Shown: positions 35,654 to 44,648 of the stretch, in pieces
Layout of the letters: each line of letters opens with the position of its first letter
Position numbering within the stretch: position 1 is the first letter of the stretch
Assembly (NCBI GenBank): GCA_963664045.2
Contig: CAXXGT010000013.1
Location: 558,001-622,000 of the forward strand
Length of the DNA: 64,000 nt
Direction: 5' to 3'
Source: JAPPHA01 sp963664045
GTDB taxonomy: Bacteria; Pseudomonadota; Alphaproteobacteria; Rhodobacterales; Rhodobacteraceae
Program-made: the position numbers and the translations under genes
Notes under the pieces: generated by a model
The model's input: the letters and a program-made list of their open reading frames with translations, nothing else
Database searches by the model: none
What the model was told of the DNA's origin: nothing

Positions 35654-35940
35654 GCCGCACTGGGAGTCGCCGGAGCTTCTCCCGTGACGCCGGCCATGGC
35701 CGGGCTCCTCTCGCACATCTTGCACATCCGCGTTTGGATTCGTCCCGTTTCGTGCCTGACCCGGCGTGTCTGCTGACGAACCTTCCAGGGCCTGGCGCTG
35801 AGGAAGCACGCCAGGGTGGGTCTTGAACGCATGATGCAAGGTAGATCGGATGGAAGTCTCCTTTCTCGTGCTGGTCAGCATGGGCTTTCAGGGCTCTCGC
35901 CCTTCAAGCCCCTCCCTGCAGGGAGGGGTCGCTGACGACG
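35654..35940 (-). ncRNA. Candidate omegaRNA (HEARO RNA) upstream of iscB
   Basis: The region 5' of iscB, in the position of the HEARO/omegaRNA, is highly structured on the minus strand: GTCAGC and GCTGAC (near 35935 and 35875) enclose a hairpin CCCCTCCCTGCAGGGAGGGG and a second stem AGGGC-GAGA-GCCCT; a hairpin GCGGC-GTAA-GCCGC lies at the iscB start. The long open frame that covers this stretch (from an ATG at 35881) has no protein homology upstream of VFVLDRRG, so the region is more likely RNA than protein. The guide would be taken from sequence just beyond 35940. Confidence 0.65.
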
Positions 35941-35975
35941 ACAGGTACCGGGTGGAGACAAGCGATTATCTGGTG

Positions 35976-35993
35976 CCGACGCCGTGCCGTCGG
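35976..35993 (-). terminator. Hairpin after the cyclophilin gene
   Basis: CCGACG and CGTCGG around a 6-nt loop, extendable by two wobble pairs, beginning about 10 nt after the stop at 36004. No T-run, so only a possible terminator. Confidence 0.35.
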
Positions 35994-36003
35994 TGAATCT
36001 GAG

Positions 36004-36597
36004 TTAGCGGCGCGGACCTGACGACTTGATGTAGACTTGGGACATGTAATCGGGGTCGTTCACTGCCCCGCCCTGGGCGGAATTCCCCTTCTTGATCTGG
36101 TCGACGACATCCATGCCGGAAATGACGCGGCCAAAGACCGTGTATTGACCGTTCAGGTGCGGAGCATCCGCAAACATGATGAAAAACTGCGAATTGGCGC
36201 TGTCCGGATGGGCCGCGCGCGCCATGCCGGCCACCCCGCGCGTGTACGGTACGTTGGAGAATTCGGCTTCGAGGTTCGGTTCGGCAGAACCGCCGCGTCC
36301 CGCGAGGGATCCATCGTTTCCTCCCCGCACGCCGAACTTCACGTCACCCGTCTGGGCCATGAACCCTTCGATGACCCGGTGGAAGACGACATTGTCGTAT
36401 TGGCCGTCGCTTGCCAGGTACTTGATTCGGGAGACGTGATTCGGAGCGTGCTCCGGCAGGAGTTCCACTTCGACGGTTCCAGTGGTTGCCCCGGCAACCT
36501 CAATGACAAGCACGTTCTCGTCATCGGCCGCCTCGGACATCGTGGCGGCTGCACCGATAGCTGTAGCCATGACCAATTGCACAATTCCTTGTTTCAC
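36004..36597 (-). CDS. Periplasmic peptidyl-prolyl cis-trans isomerase (cyclophilin)
   Basis: Cyclophilin-type isomerase with signal peptide, 197 residues. GTG at 36597 is the best start: AGGAGG lies 7 nt upstream and a signal peptide (VKQGIVQLVMATAIGAAAT...SEA) follows; the longer frame from 36711 has no such site. Core motifs: VVFHRVIEGFMAQTGD, the active-site Arg in FHRV and FF in NSQFFIMFADAPHLNG, then YTVFGRVISGMDVVDQI. It catalyses proline isomerisation during folding of exported proteins. Single gene. Confidence 0.93.
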   Translation of the reverse strand: MKQGIVQLVMATAIGAAATMSEAADDENVLVIEVAGATTGTVEVELLPEHAPNHVSRIKYLASDGQYDNVVFHRVIEGFMAQTGDVKFGVRGGNDGSLAGRGGSAEPNLEAEFSNVPYTRGVAGMARAAHPDSANSQFFIMFADAPHLNGQYTVFGRVISGMDVVDQIKKGNSAQGGAVNDPDYMSQVYIKSSGPRR

Positions 36598-36886
36598 GTG
36601 CCTACCTCCTGCCAAACCTCTGACGACCACGTTCGACAGAACGATGGGACATCTGCAACCCGGATTCGCAAAAGTCAATTCCGCCATCCATCCGGGATTG
36701 CGTACGGACATGTTGCGGTCGAGGTACTGCCAACGAACCCGGCAGCTGCCCGGCAGATTCTAGTAAAACGGCAACTTCAATGCAAACGGGCGGCGAGGTC
36801 GCCGGGTTTGCGGGCCGTATCAGCCGATGTCAACCGATCCCCGAACCGGCATTGCTCCAATTGTGTCCGCGACGATGACGGTCGAT

Positions 36887-37870
36887 TCAGCATGCCGCAA
36901 CCGGCAGGTCGTCTTCAATGTAAGCTTGGATGATCTGCCGAAAATCATCCTCGGCCCTAAATCCAAGACTGACTGCACGATCGGTCGAAAATTCCTCCGG
37001 CCAGTTGGAGATGATCGATTCGATGAACGGATCTGGCTCCTCCCGAATCAACTTGACGATATCATTGCCGGCAATGTCTCGAAGTGCCTCGATCTGATCA
37101 CCGATGGAACAGGACAACGACGGCATGTTCAGGACGCGCCGGCCCTCCAGCCGTGCAAGATCCAGTTCAGAGGCATGGACAAAGAACCGTGCGGCCGAAC
37201 GCGGCGACGCGAGCATGTGCCTGACGGTTTTGGCGAGAGGCAAGACGGCCTCTCGACCGTTGAGTGGTTCTCGAATGATGTCGGAGAAGCAGGACGACGC
37301 GGCGGCGTTTGGCAAGCCGGGTCGGACGCAGATCGTCGGCAATCGTAGCGACACGCCGTCAACAAATCCCTTTCTGCTGAAATCGCTGACGATCAGTTCC
37401 GCAGCGACTTTCTGTGCACCGTAGGATGTACGGGGCTCGCAAATGAACTGGTCGCTGACGGGCCCGTCAAATGGAGGGCCGAACGCGGCGGAGGAAGATG
37501 CAAAAACCAGCCTGGGTCGATATCGGCCGGCGCTTGCCACATGTTCGATTCTGAGTGAGTCAAGCAGTGTCCACAGGGCAAAGAGGTTGACCTGCCATCC
37601 CTTGTGAAAATTCCGCTCGGCGTCGCCGGAAACGATCGCGGCAAGGTGCATGATGACGTCGGGGCGCTTCGCCGCCAGGGAATCGATGGAATCCCTGTCG
37701 GAAAGGTTGCCGACGATACGTTGCGTACACTGTGCTCCGTCAGCCGGAAACCGAAGGTCAAAAAGCGTCAGATCGGTTACGGGCCGACCAACCAGGCCTT
37801 TTTCGTTCAGGCGGTGAGCAACTTTCTGGCCGATCATTCCACCGCCACCAATAATCAACACTCGTGTCAT
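36887..37870 (-). CDS. NAD-dependent epimerase/dehydrogenase, DenD (D-erythronate dehydrogenase)-like
   Basis: 327-residue extended short-chain dehydrogenase. Cofactor motif GGGGMIGQ at 8-15, catalytic triad region SSSAAFG near 125-131 and Y150-x3-K154 in SYGAQK. Length and the N-terminal VLIIGGGGMIGQKVAHRL resemble DenD, which oxidises D-erythronate to 2-keto-D-erythronate. The usual kinase (DenK/OtnK) and OtnC/OtnI genes are absent nearby, so the assignment is by similarity only. Confidence 0.8.
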   Translation of the reverse strand: MTRVLIIGGGGMIGQKVAHRLNEKGLVGRPVTDLTLFDLRFPADGAQCTQRIVGNLSDRDSIDSLAAKRPDVIMHLAAIVSGDAERNFHKGWQVNLFALWTLLDSLRIEHVASAGRYRPRLVFASSSAAFGPPFDGPVSDQFICEPRTSYGAQKVAAELIVSDFSRKGFVDGVSLRLPTICVRPGLPNAAASSCFSDIIREPLNGREAVLPLAKTVRHMLASPRSAARFFVHASELDLARLEGRRVLNMPSLSCSIGDQIEALRDIAGNDIVKLIREEPDPFIESIISNWPEEFSTDRAVSLGFRAEDDFRQIIQAYIEDDLPVAAC

Positions 37871-38145
37871 CGCGATTCCCGTTTTCCGGATGGATCCATT
37901 CGTCCGTGATTTCAGTTTCCATGTTCTTTGACTGGAACTGTACCCGCCGGTGGCAAGAATGGGAACCGGCAGACCTGCGCAGCATGCCGGCGAAAATATG
38001 ATGGATGCAATGCGACAGCCGTTTGCATGCGCGTACCGGGCATTTTATGGGACCGCGGGCTACGTGGGTCTTGGCCACGGCCAGTTGGTCGTATCAAGCC
38101 AGGATGCAAGCCGGTGTCGCCAATCCGAACGACGGGGATAAGGGA

Positions 38146-38838
38146 ATGGCCCAGCTCACGCTGATTATCGGCAACAAGAACTATTCAACCTGGTCGCTCC
38201 GTCCCTGGCTGGCATTGAAACACGCGGGACTTCCCTTTGATGAAAAACTGATCCGACTGGATGACGAGAACTTTCAACAGATTGTCGCGGACGTTTCTCC
38301 TTCGCGGCGGGTTCCGGCTCTGGTGCACGGGGAGACGACCGTCTGGGAAAGCATGGCAATTCTCGAGTACATCCACGAACTGGCCCCTGGTGCGGGACTA
38401 TGGCCGCGGGATCGTGAAGCCCGTGCAATGGCGCGTTCGGTATCGAATGAAATGCACGCCGGTTTTGCGGCGATTCGCAGTTCCATGCCCATGAACCTCC
38501 GCCGCCAGGACCTCAAGGGAAAGGGAAGAGGCCCGGGAGTTGACAAGGATGTTTTCAGAATATGCGAGATCTGGCGTGATTGCCGCTACCGGTTTGGATC
38601 CGGAGGGGACTTTCTCTTTGGCCCGTTCGGGGCTGCGGACGCCATGTTTGCCCCCGTGGTGACACGGCTTGACACCTACGGGGTTGAGGTCGACAGGATC
38701 TGTGAAACTTATTGCAGGGCCGTCCTGACGTATCCGGCGTTTGTCGAATGGCGTGAAGCGGCGCTCAAGGAACCCTGGATTGTGCCTGAGGACGAAGTCC
38801 CCGCGGGCCGTTCCCGCCCCGAAGGCGTTTGCTCCTGA
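38146..38838 (+). CDS. Glutathione S-transferase family protein
   Basis: 230 residues from ATG 38146 (AAGGGA just upstream; longer in-frame starts have no support). N-terminal thioredoxin-like domain with the NKNYSTWSLRPWLALKHAG start typical of the YibF/maleylacetoacetate-isomerase-like group and the cis-Pro and glutathione-contact region VPALVHGETTVWESMAI; all-helical C-terminal domain including FLFGPFGAADAMFAPVV. Probably detoxification or isomerisation with glutathione. No operon partner. Confidence 0.9.
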   Translation: MAQLTLIIGNKNYSTWSLRPWLALKHAGLPFDEKLIRLDDENFQQIVADVSPSRRVPALVHGETTVWESMAILEYIHELAPGAGLWPRDREARAMARSVSNEMHAGFAAIRSSMPMNLRRQDLKGKGRGPGVDKDVFRICEIWRDCRYRFGSGGDFLFGPFGAADAMFAPVVTRLDTYGVEVDRICETYCRAVLTYPAFVEWREAALKEPWIVPEDEVPAGRSRPEGVCS

Positions 38839-39047
38839 ACATGCCGAAGGGACAGGATAGCGGACCGACCCGGGGACAACCTGTCCGACAAGGCGGCACG
38901 TAATCTGCTCTCAGGGGACCTCCGGTTTTTGTTCGATGCCTGGGGGCAGGAACGAACCGGCCCGGAAAGCTTGGGGTGAGGACGGGATGACCCGCTCATG
39001 ACCGTCACCCGAGCCGCATGATTGCCCTGGATCCCTCGAGTTCGAAT

Positions 39048-40139
39048 TCAGAGTTCCACGACCTCGTGCTGTTCGGCCGAAAGTTGTGCGGCGTGGCCGA
39101 TCCTCACGGCTTCGATCCCGTCGGTCATGGTGACTTCCGGTTTGCGCCCCGACAGCACTGTCTCCAGGAACAGGCAATGCTGGAAGTACGTTGCCCCGTT
39201 GTGGTCACCGGACTCGAGAAGGACCGGATCGACCGGAATGCCGTACTCTTCCTGATCCTGCCGTGATCTCGGGCTGATGACGATTTTCGAAACAGGCGGC
39301 GGCCCCAGGCGGTCGGGCCAGAAACGCGTCGGGCCGGGAATGAAAACATCGATGCGCCCTTCGGGGCCGACCGCGGTAATTTCTTCCTGGAACCGAGACC
39401 CTTCGGAAAACATGCACAGATCAAGCATCGCGCGGACACCGCTGGCGAAATCGACGATGACAAACGCGTTGTCGTAGATGTCTGACGGGGAGCCACCTAC
39501 GGATTCGGTCAAATGATTGACGTCCTGCCCGGCGGAGGCCATGACCCGGACCGGTCGGTCGCCGGTGGCGTGGCGCATCAGGTCGAAGAAATGACAGCAT
39601 TTCTCGACCAGTGTTCCCCCGGTCAGGCAGGAAAGCCGGTTCCAGTTTCCCACCTTGGGCAGGAACGGAAACCTGTGCTCACGAATGGTCAGCATTTTCA
39701 CGCCACCGGTCGCGGCGTTCATTCTTTTGAGGAACTCGGCAATTGGAGGCATATAGCGGTATTCCATCGCGACCCACACCGGGGATGCAGTCCTCTCCGA
39801 GACCTTCCGTGCCCTGGCCAGCTGCTCCGGAGAGGTGAATAGCGGTTTCTCGACTATCACCGGTACCGGTTTCATGCTGATGACCGCTTCGAGCTGATCC
39901 AGATGCAGGTGGTTCGGGGACGCGATCAGAATGGCGTCAAGTGCAGGGGTCTCGATCAACATCTCCAGAGATTCGGCGACAGCCGCGTTTGGCACCAACG
40001 CTTTCGTTTTGGCCAACATTGCCGGTTCAGGATCAAATACGGCGGCAATTTCGGTTCGGGGTAACAGGGAAATGTTACGGATGTGTTCCTGTCCCATCAT
40101 TCCGCAACCAATGATTCCGTATCGAACGATTTTCTTCAT
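39048..40139 (-). CDS. Gfo/Idh/MocA family oxidoreductase 4
   Basis: 363 residues from ATG 40139; the frame extends about 200 codons further upstream but without family homology. Rossmann motif YGIIGCGMMGQEHI, EKP motif at 97-99, catalytic-type segment LVEKCCHFFDLM. Standard length for the family. Located alone between a glutathione transferase and the agl operon; substrate unknown. Confidence 0.9.
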   Translation of the reverse strand: MKKIVRYGIIGCGMMGQEHIRNISLLPRTEIAAVFDPEPAMLAKTKALVPNAAVAESLEMLIETPALDAILIASPNHLHLDQLEAVISMKPVPVIVEKPLFTSPEQLARARKVSERTASPVWVAMEYRYMPPIAEFLKRMNAATGGVKMLTIREHRFPFLPKVGNWNRLSCLTGGTLVEKCCHFFDLMRHATGDRPVRVMASAGQDVNHLTESVGGSPSDIYDNAFVIVDFASGVRAMLDLCMFSEGSRFQEEITAVGPEGRIDVFIPGPTRFWPDRLGPPPVSKIVISPRSRQDQEEYGIPVDPVLLESGDHNGATYFQHCLFLETVLSGRKPEVTMTDGIEAVRIGHAAQLSAEQHEVVEL

Positions 40140-40332
40140 TCCCGATACTGGTCTCGCGGGCAGCGGCGAACGTGCCAATGGACCGTTGCGCCGTGACGAA
40201 CGCACCCGGGTTGAATAGCCGGGAGCGTCATTCTGGTTGCAAGAGAAATCTCCTGCAAAACTTGATTGATGTCGAGAGAGGTCATGGCAAGCCGGTGATT
40301 GACTGGTCGCTGCGTGCAAAACAGGGAACACC

Positions 40333-40705
40333 ATGTCCCAACACGACTTCAAGGCCCTTGTCGACGGGATCAAGGCACATTTGGGGAAGGACGACCAGTT
40401 CAATTGCGAGATCCTGCGCGGCATCCGCAGGACGATTTGAAGACCGGAGCGTCCAAGAACGAACGCACCGGTTGCGACGGACGGTCCCTCGTGACCTGCG
40501 TGAAGGAGTCGGGTCGTCGTGTCCGCGGAGGCCGGGACGGGTTGTCCGCAAGCGGTGCGGTCGAGCGCTACTTCTGCTCGGAGAAGACCTGGTTTCGGCG
40601 TTTTCGGAAATATACCCGCAGGAGGGTGTCGAGCCGCAAGGTGAAGCAGGCCGCCGACGGGTGCATGGTCACGGCTTCTCGATCTCGATGATTTCGAACG
40701 GAGCG
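40333..40705 (+). pseudogene. Degenerate IS256-family transposase fragment
   Basis: A start-like segment MSQHDFKALVDGIKAHLGKD is followed, in shifting frames, by GASKNERTG, RSLVT, LVSAFSEIYPQ, GVSSRKVK and GHGFSISMIS, each matching successive positions of IS256 transposases (the GxGERT, RSLVT, YPQGVSTRKVK and HGFSxSxIS regions). Several frameshifts and stops and the missing catalytic C-terminus show a dead remnant. It lies directly against the end of aglK. Confidence 0.75.
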
Positions 40706-40735
40706 ACGGACTGTTCTCGGCATCGTCGACCTGGC

Positions 40736-41824
40736 TCACCTTTTGAGCAACGAACGTCCTTCCTTGAACACGTGGATCTTGTCTCGCGCGGCTGACAGTC
40801 TGACAATTTCGCCCCGGATCTCGCGGTGAATGCCCGGCAACTTCGCAATAATCGGTGCGTCGCGTTCCTTTTGCTCAAAATACAGCAGGGTTACCTCTCC
40901 CAGTGCTTCCGTAATCGCGACTTTGCCTGAATAACAATGTTCGTCTTCAGTCAGCTCGAAATCTTCTGGTCGAATTCCGACATTGACGCCCGCGCCCTGC
41001 AGGTCGTCTCCCGTCGAAACGGATGAATGCGCCTTGCCGCCGCCATCCAGTTCAACAACGGTCTCCGTTCCCGTGGAAGTGATTTTTCCGGGCATCAGGT
41101 TCATCGAAGGGGAACCAATGAACTGCGCCACGAATTCGTTCTCGGGCTTTTCATAGAGATCCAGTGGCGTACCGACCTGGGCGATGCCACGATTTGCAAG
41201 AACGACGATACGACTGGCGAGCGTCATTGCCTCGACCTGGTCATGCGTTACGTAAATCATGGTGGAATCTGGCATGCTTTCCTTGAGCTGGGCAATCTCG
41301 ATCCGCGTTGCAACGCGGAGCCCCGCATCAAGGTTCGACAACGGTTCATCAAAAAGATAGACCTTCGGATCGCGCACGATGGACCGGCCAATGGCGACAC
41401 GCTGGCGCTGGCCGCCCGACAAGGCTTTTGGCAGGCGATCCAGGTAGGGTTCAAGTTGAAGAATCCGGGCCGCATTTTCGATGGTCGCATCGATTTCCTG
41501 CCTGGATTTCTTTGCGATTTTCAGTGCGAAGGCCATGTTGTCGCGCACGGTCATATGCGGATAAAGCGCGTAGGACTGGAACACCATCGCAATTCCGCGC
41601 TGGGCCGGCGGTACGTCATTGACGACCTGACCGTCAATTTCCAGGGTACCGCCAGTGATTTTTTCAAGCCCGGCGATCATCCGCAAGAGTGTGGATTTCC
41701 CGCAACCCGAAGGTCCGACAAAGACGATCAATTCGCCCTTTTCGATTTCGAGATTGATATCTTTCAGGACGTTGACATTGACGCCGTAGGTCTTGTCGAT
41801 ATTAGTCAGTTTGAGATCAGCCAT
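40736..41824 (-). CDS. aglK: Alpha-glucoside ABC transporter ATPase
   Basis: 362-residue UgpC/MalK-type ATPase. Walker A GPSGCGKST at 37-45, signature LSGGQRQR, Walker B VYLFDEPLSNLDA, C-terminal OB-fold regulatory domain. Last gene of an operon with the same order as Sinorhizobium aglEFGAK, so the symbol follows from both family and synteny. It energises uptake of alpha-glucosides such as sucrose, maltose or trehalose. Confidence 0.92.
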   Translation of the reverse strand: MADLKLTNIDKTYGVNVNVLKDINLEIEKGELIVFVGPSGCGKSTLLRMIAGLEKITGGTLEIDGQVVNDVPPAQRGIAMVFQSYALYPHMTVRDNMAFALKIAKKSRQEIDATIENAARILQLEPYLDRLPKALSGGQRQRVAIGRSIVRDPKVYLFDEPLSNLDAGLRVATRIEIAQLKESMPDSTMIYVTHDQVEAMTLASRIVVLANRGIAQVGTPLDLYEKPENEFVAQFIGSPSMNLMPGKITSTGTETVVELDGGGKAHSSVSTGDDLQGAGVNVGIRPEDFELTEDEHCYSGKVAITEALGEVTLLYFEQKERDAPIIAKLPGIHREIRGEIVRLSAARDKIHVFKEGRSLLKR

Positions 41825-41836
41825 CTGTCCAAGTCC

Positions 41837-43489
41837 TCAGGGCTTTGCCGCTATCACGAGTTGCCAGGGCCCAAGGGCCAGGCGCTTTCCAACAAGTTCT
41901 GAAACCGCGCCGAGTTCGGCGCCGAGAGGCGTCCACTCCCCTTCAGGAAGTTCAACCGGGTTCGTTTCGTTCGCCAGGTTGAAAGCGCAGAAGATTTCCT
42001 TTCCCTTCCCGACGCGCGTGAAGGACAAAACGCCTTCCGTCACTGCCATTCCAACCTGTTTTCCCGTTTTCAAGGCAGGGTGTTTCCGGCGGAAAGCGAT
42101 CGCGTGCCGGTAGTGGTGCAGAATGGCCTCGGGATCTTCCTCCTGCCTGTCCACGGCCTTTTCAACCTGTGCCGGGCTGACAGGCAGCCAGGGTTTGGCT
42201 CTGCCGAAGCCCGCAAATTCATCCTGTATTTCCCAGACCATCGGGGTTCGGCAGCCATCGCGCCCCTTGAAGCCCGGCCAGAACTCAATGCCGTAGGGGT
42301 CTTTCAGGTCTTCGAACGCCACTTCTGCTTCCGCTAGACCCAGCTCCTCGCCCTGGTAAATGCAGGCCGATCCACGCCAACACATCATCAGCGTGGTCAT
42401 GGCCTTCAGTCCCTCCCGAGGCAGACCCCAGCGGGTTGCGTGGCGCACCGTGTCGTGGTTGGAAAACGCCCAGCAGGGCCAGCTGTCCGATGCCACGTCG
42501 TCGAACCTCGTCATGATGGACGAGAATTCCTCCGCCGTGGGGCAATCGTTGGTCAAGAGTTCGAAGGCATAGCACATGTGCATGAGGTCATCGCCGGCGG
42601 TGTACTCGGCCATGAGTTCCAACCCCTTTTGGGCATCGCCGACCTCGCCGACCGCGACCGCCCCATACGGTTCCATGACCGCGCGAAGCCTCCTCAGGAA
42701 GGCCAGGTTGTCGGGGTGGTTCTTGTCGTGGAGGTGAACCTGATGGTTATAAGGGTTCACCTGCGGGGCAATGGTGGCGTTCCGCAGGTCAGGTGGCAGG
42801 GGCGGGTTGTCGCGCAGGGCTTCGTCGTGCATGTAGAAGTTGATGGTATCCAGGCGGAAACCATCGACGCCACGATCGAGCCAGAAGCGGGCTATGTCAA
42901 GCAGTTGGTTCTGAACGTCCGGGTTGTGGAAATTAAGATCAGGCTGCGAGATCAGGAAGTTGTGCAGGTAGTACTGCTGGCGCCGGCCTTCCCAATGCCA
43001 GGCCGAGCCGCCGAATACCGACAGCCAGTTGTTGGGCGGAGATCCATCCGGTTTCGGATCGGCCCAGACGTACCAGCCGGATTTCGGGTTCGATGCATTC
43101 TTGCGGCTTTCCGCAAACCACAGGTGCTGGTCGGAAGTGTGCGACAGCACCAGGTCGATCATGACGCGTAAGCCCAATTCATGCGCATGGGTCAACAACC
43201 TGTCGAAATCGCCCAAGGTCCCGAACATCGGATCGACGTCACGATAATTGCTGACGTCATAGCCGAAGTCCTTCATTGGCGACGCGAAGAACGGCGAAAT
43301 CCAAAGCGCATCGACGCCGAGCGAAGCGATGTGGGAAAGGCGTTCGGTTATGCCGGCCAGATCACCGATCCCGTCACCGTTGGAATCCCGGAATGAGCGC
43401 GGATAGACCTGGTAGATGACCGCGCCGCGCCACCAGTCGGGATCGGACTTGTTGTCCAAGGTACCGGTTGTTTGGATCTGTACGTTCAT
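41837..43489 (-). CDS. aglA: Alpha-glucosidase, GH13 family
   Basis: Cytoplasmic oligo-alpha-glucosidase of 550 residues, no signal peptide. GH13 regions: DLVLSHTSD, GFRLDTINFY with nucleophile Asp214, AVGEVGD with acid/base Glu282 and FSNHDTVR with Asp346, plus the N-terminal YQVYPRSFRDSNGDGIGDL signature. It hydrolyses the disaccharide brought in by AglEFGK. Between aglG and aglK, 12 bp from each. Confidence 0.95.
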   Translation of the reverse strand: MNVQIQTTGTLDNKSDPDWWRGAVIYQVYPRSFRDSNGDGIGDLAGITERLSHIASLGVDALWISPFFASPMKDFGYDVSNYRDVDPMFGTLGDFDRLLTHAHELGLRVMIDLVLSHTSDQHLWFAESRKNASNPKSGWYVWADPKPDGSPPNNWLSVFGGSAWHWEGRRQQYYLHNFLISQPDLNFHNPDVQNQLLDIARFWLDRGVDGFRLDTINFYMHDEALRDNPPLPPDLRNATIAPQVNPYNHQVHLHDKNHPDNLAFLRRLRAVMEPYGAVAVGEVGDAQKGLELMAEYTAGDDLMHMCYAFELLTNDCPTAEEFSSIMTRFDDVASDSWPCWAFSNHDTVRHATRWGLPREGLKAMTTLMMCWRGSACIYQGEELGLAEAEVAFEDLKDPYGIEFWPGFKGRDGCRTPMVWEIQDEFAGFGRAKPWLPVSPAQVEKAVDRQEEDPEAILHHYRHAIAFRRKHPALKTGKQVGMAVTEGVLSFTRVGKGKEIFCAFNLANETNPVELPEGEWTPLGAELGAVSELVGKRLALGPWQLVIAAKP

Positions 43490-43501
43490 CGGTCAGGACG
43501 T

Positions 43502-44644
43502 CTATTTCACTGAACCGGCGAGCAAACCGCGAACCAGGTAGCGTTGCATCGCGAAGAATACGACCAACGGAATGGCGATCGAAACGAAAGCGGCCGTTGC
43601 GAGAATTTCCCAGTTGCCTCCCCGGGTGCCAAGCAGCTCTACGATCCGGTTAGTCATCACCGTGGTTTCGCCGGTCGCGTCAATCAGGAACACTTTCGCT
43701 ACCAGCAAGTCGTTCCAGGTCCAGAGGAACTGGAAGATCGCGAAGGAGGCGAGCGCAGGAAAGCTGAGCGGCAGGATGATCCTGGTGAAGATCTGGAAGT
43801 CGGTGGCGCCGTCAACCTTGGCGTTTTCGATGATGTCCCTGGGAAGGCCGACCATGTAGTTCCTGAGCAAATAGATCGCCAATGGCAGCCCGAAGCCGGT
43901 GTGCGCAAGCCAGATCCCGAGGTAGCCCTTGCCGATCCCGATATTCAGATGGAGTTTCAGCAGCGGGATCAGGGCCAGTTGAAGCGGCACCACCAGAAGA
44001 CCCACGACCATCGCAATCAGGAGTGCGCGGCCCGGGAATTCCATCCACGCCAGGGCGTAGGCCGCGAAGGCTGCGATGACGATGGGAATGACGGTTGCCG
44101 GAATCGTCACGGTCAGCGTGTTGAAGAAGGCCTTGGCCATGCCTTCGACGTTCTTTTCGTCAAAGAGCATCTTGTCGTAGTTTGACAGCGTGAAATCCGG
44201 CGGCGTGGTGGCAGTGGTGAAGACCCGTGGCAAGCGCTTGCCTTCCTGGCTTTCCGTGGCAGTGAAACGAAAATCCCCGTTAACTTCCATGGTGACGGCG
44301 CGGTCCCTGGAAAGTTCCGAGGTTTCCCCGGGACGGAAGGCCTGTGGTGCCTTTGACGACGTGCCCCACATGCTGACGGTGGCTTCGGAACCGCCGAATA
44401 GATTGCCAGAGATGACGAACAGTTCGCCCTCCTGCACCTCTTCTCCGCCCAGCCGGATGGCGGGGTTTTGCCGTTCCTGGGCAAACATCGACGACCACCA
44501 GCCGCTGCCGGAAATCTGGTCCGCGGTACGGAAGGAGGACACGAACAGACCAACCGTCGGGAAGAGCCAGAGAATGACGAGGAGCACGACCGAGATGTGG
44601 ACGGCCCAGGTGAGTGTCGACTTGGTGCCTGCGATATTGTCCAT
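43502..44644 (-). CDS. aglG: Alpha-glucoside ABC transporter permease AglG
   Basis: 380-residue MalG-type permease with the extra periplasmic domain (about residues 45-160) typical of AglG, for example LGGEEVQEGELFVISGNLFG. Core EAA-loop equivalent ENAKVDGATDFQIFTRIILP. Four bp after aglF. Confidence 0.92.
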   Translation of the reverse strand: MDNIAGTKSTLTWAVHISVVLLVILWLFPTVGLFVSSFRTADQISGSGWWSSMFAQERQNPAIRLGGEEVQEGELFVISGNLFGGSEATVSMWGTSSKAPQAFRPGETSELSRDRAVTMEVNGDFRFTATESQEGKRLPRVFTTATTPPDFTLSNYDKMLFDEKNVEGMAKAFFNTLTVTIPATVIPIVIAAFAAYALAWMEFPGRALLIAMVVGLLVVPLQLALIPLLKLHLNIGIGKGYLGIWLAHTGFGLPLAIYLLRNYMVGLPRDIIENAKVDGATDFQIFTRIILPLSFPALASFAIFQFLWTWNDLLVAKVFLIDATGETTVMTNRIVELLGTRGGNWEILATAAFVSIAIPLVVFFAMQRYLVRGLLAGSVK

Positions 44645-44648
44645 CGGC

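Larger units (their letters stand above)
30205..35940 (-). mobile_element. iscB/omegaRNA element, interrupted
   Basis: IscB-type element made of an upstream structured RNA region (35654-35940) and an iscB gene read on the minus strand, split into 34931-35653 (5' half) and 30205-30862 (3' half) by a 4.07-kb insertion. There is no tnpA (Y1 transposase) gene, as is usual for these non-autonomous HEARO/ISC elements. Outer ends are approximate: the left end lies between 30169 and 30205, the right end near 35940, between a MocA-type gene and a cyclophilin gene. Confidence 0.75.

Noticed and set aside
34328..35776. Plus-strand open frame of about 480 codons over the iscB region
   Set aside because: Shadow of the DruA and iscB coding on the other strand; no domain of its own.
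35654..35881. N-terminal extension of IscB from the ATG at 35881
   Set aside because: No protein similarity before VFVLDRRG; the stretch fits a structured RNA better.
40140..40739. 200-codon N-terminal extension of the fourth MocA-type protein
   Set aside because: Family homology starts at the ATG at 40139, and the extension overlaps the antisense IS256 remnant.
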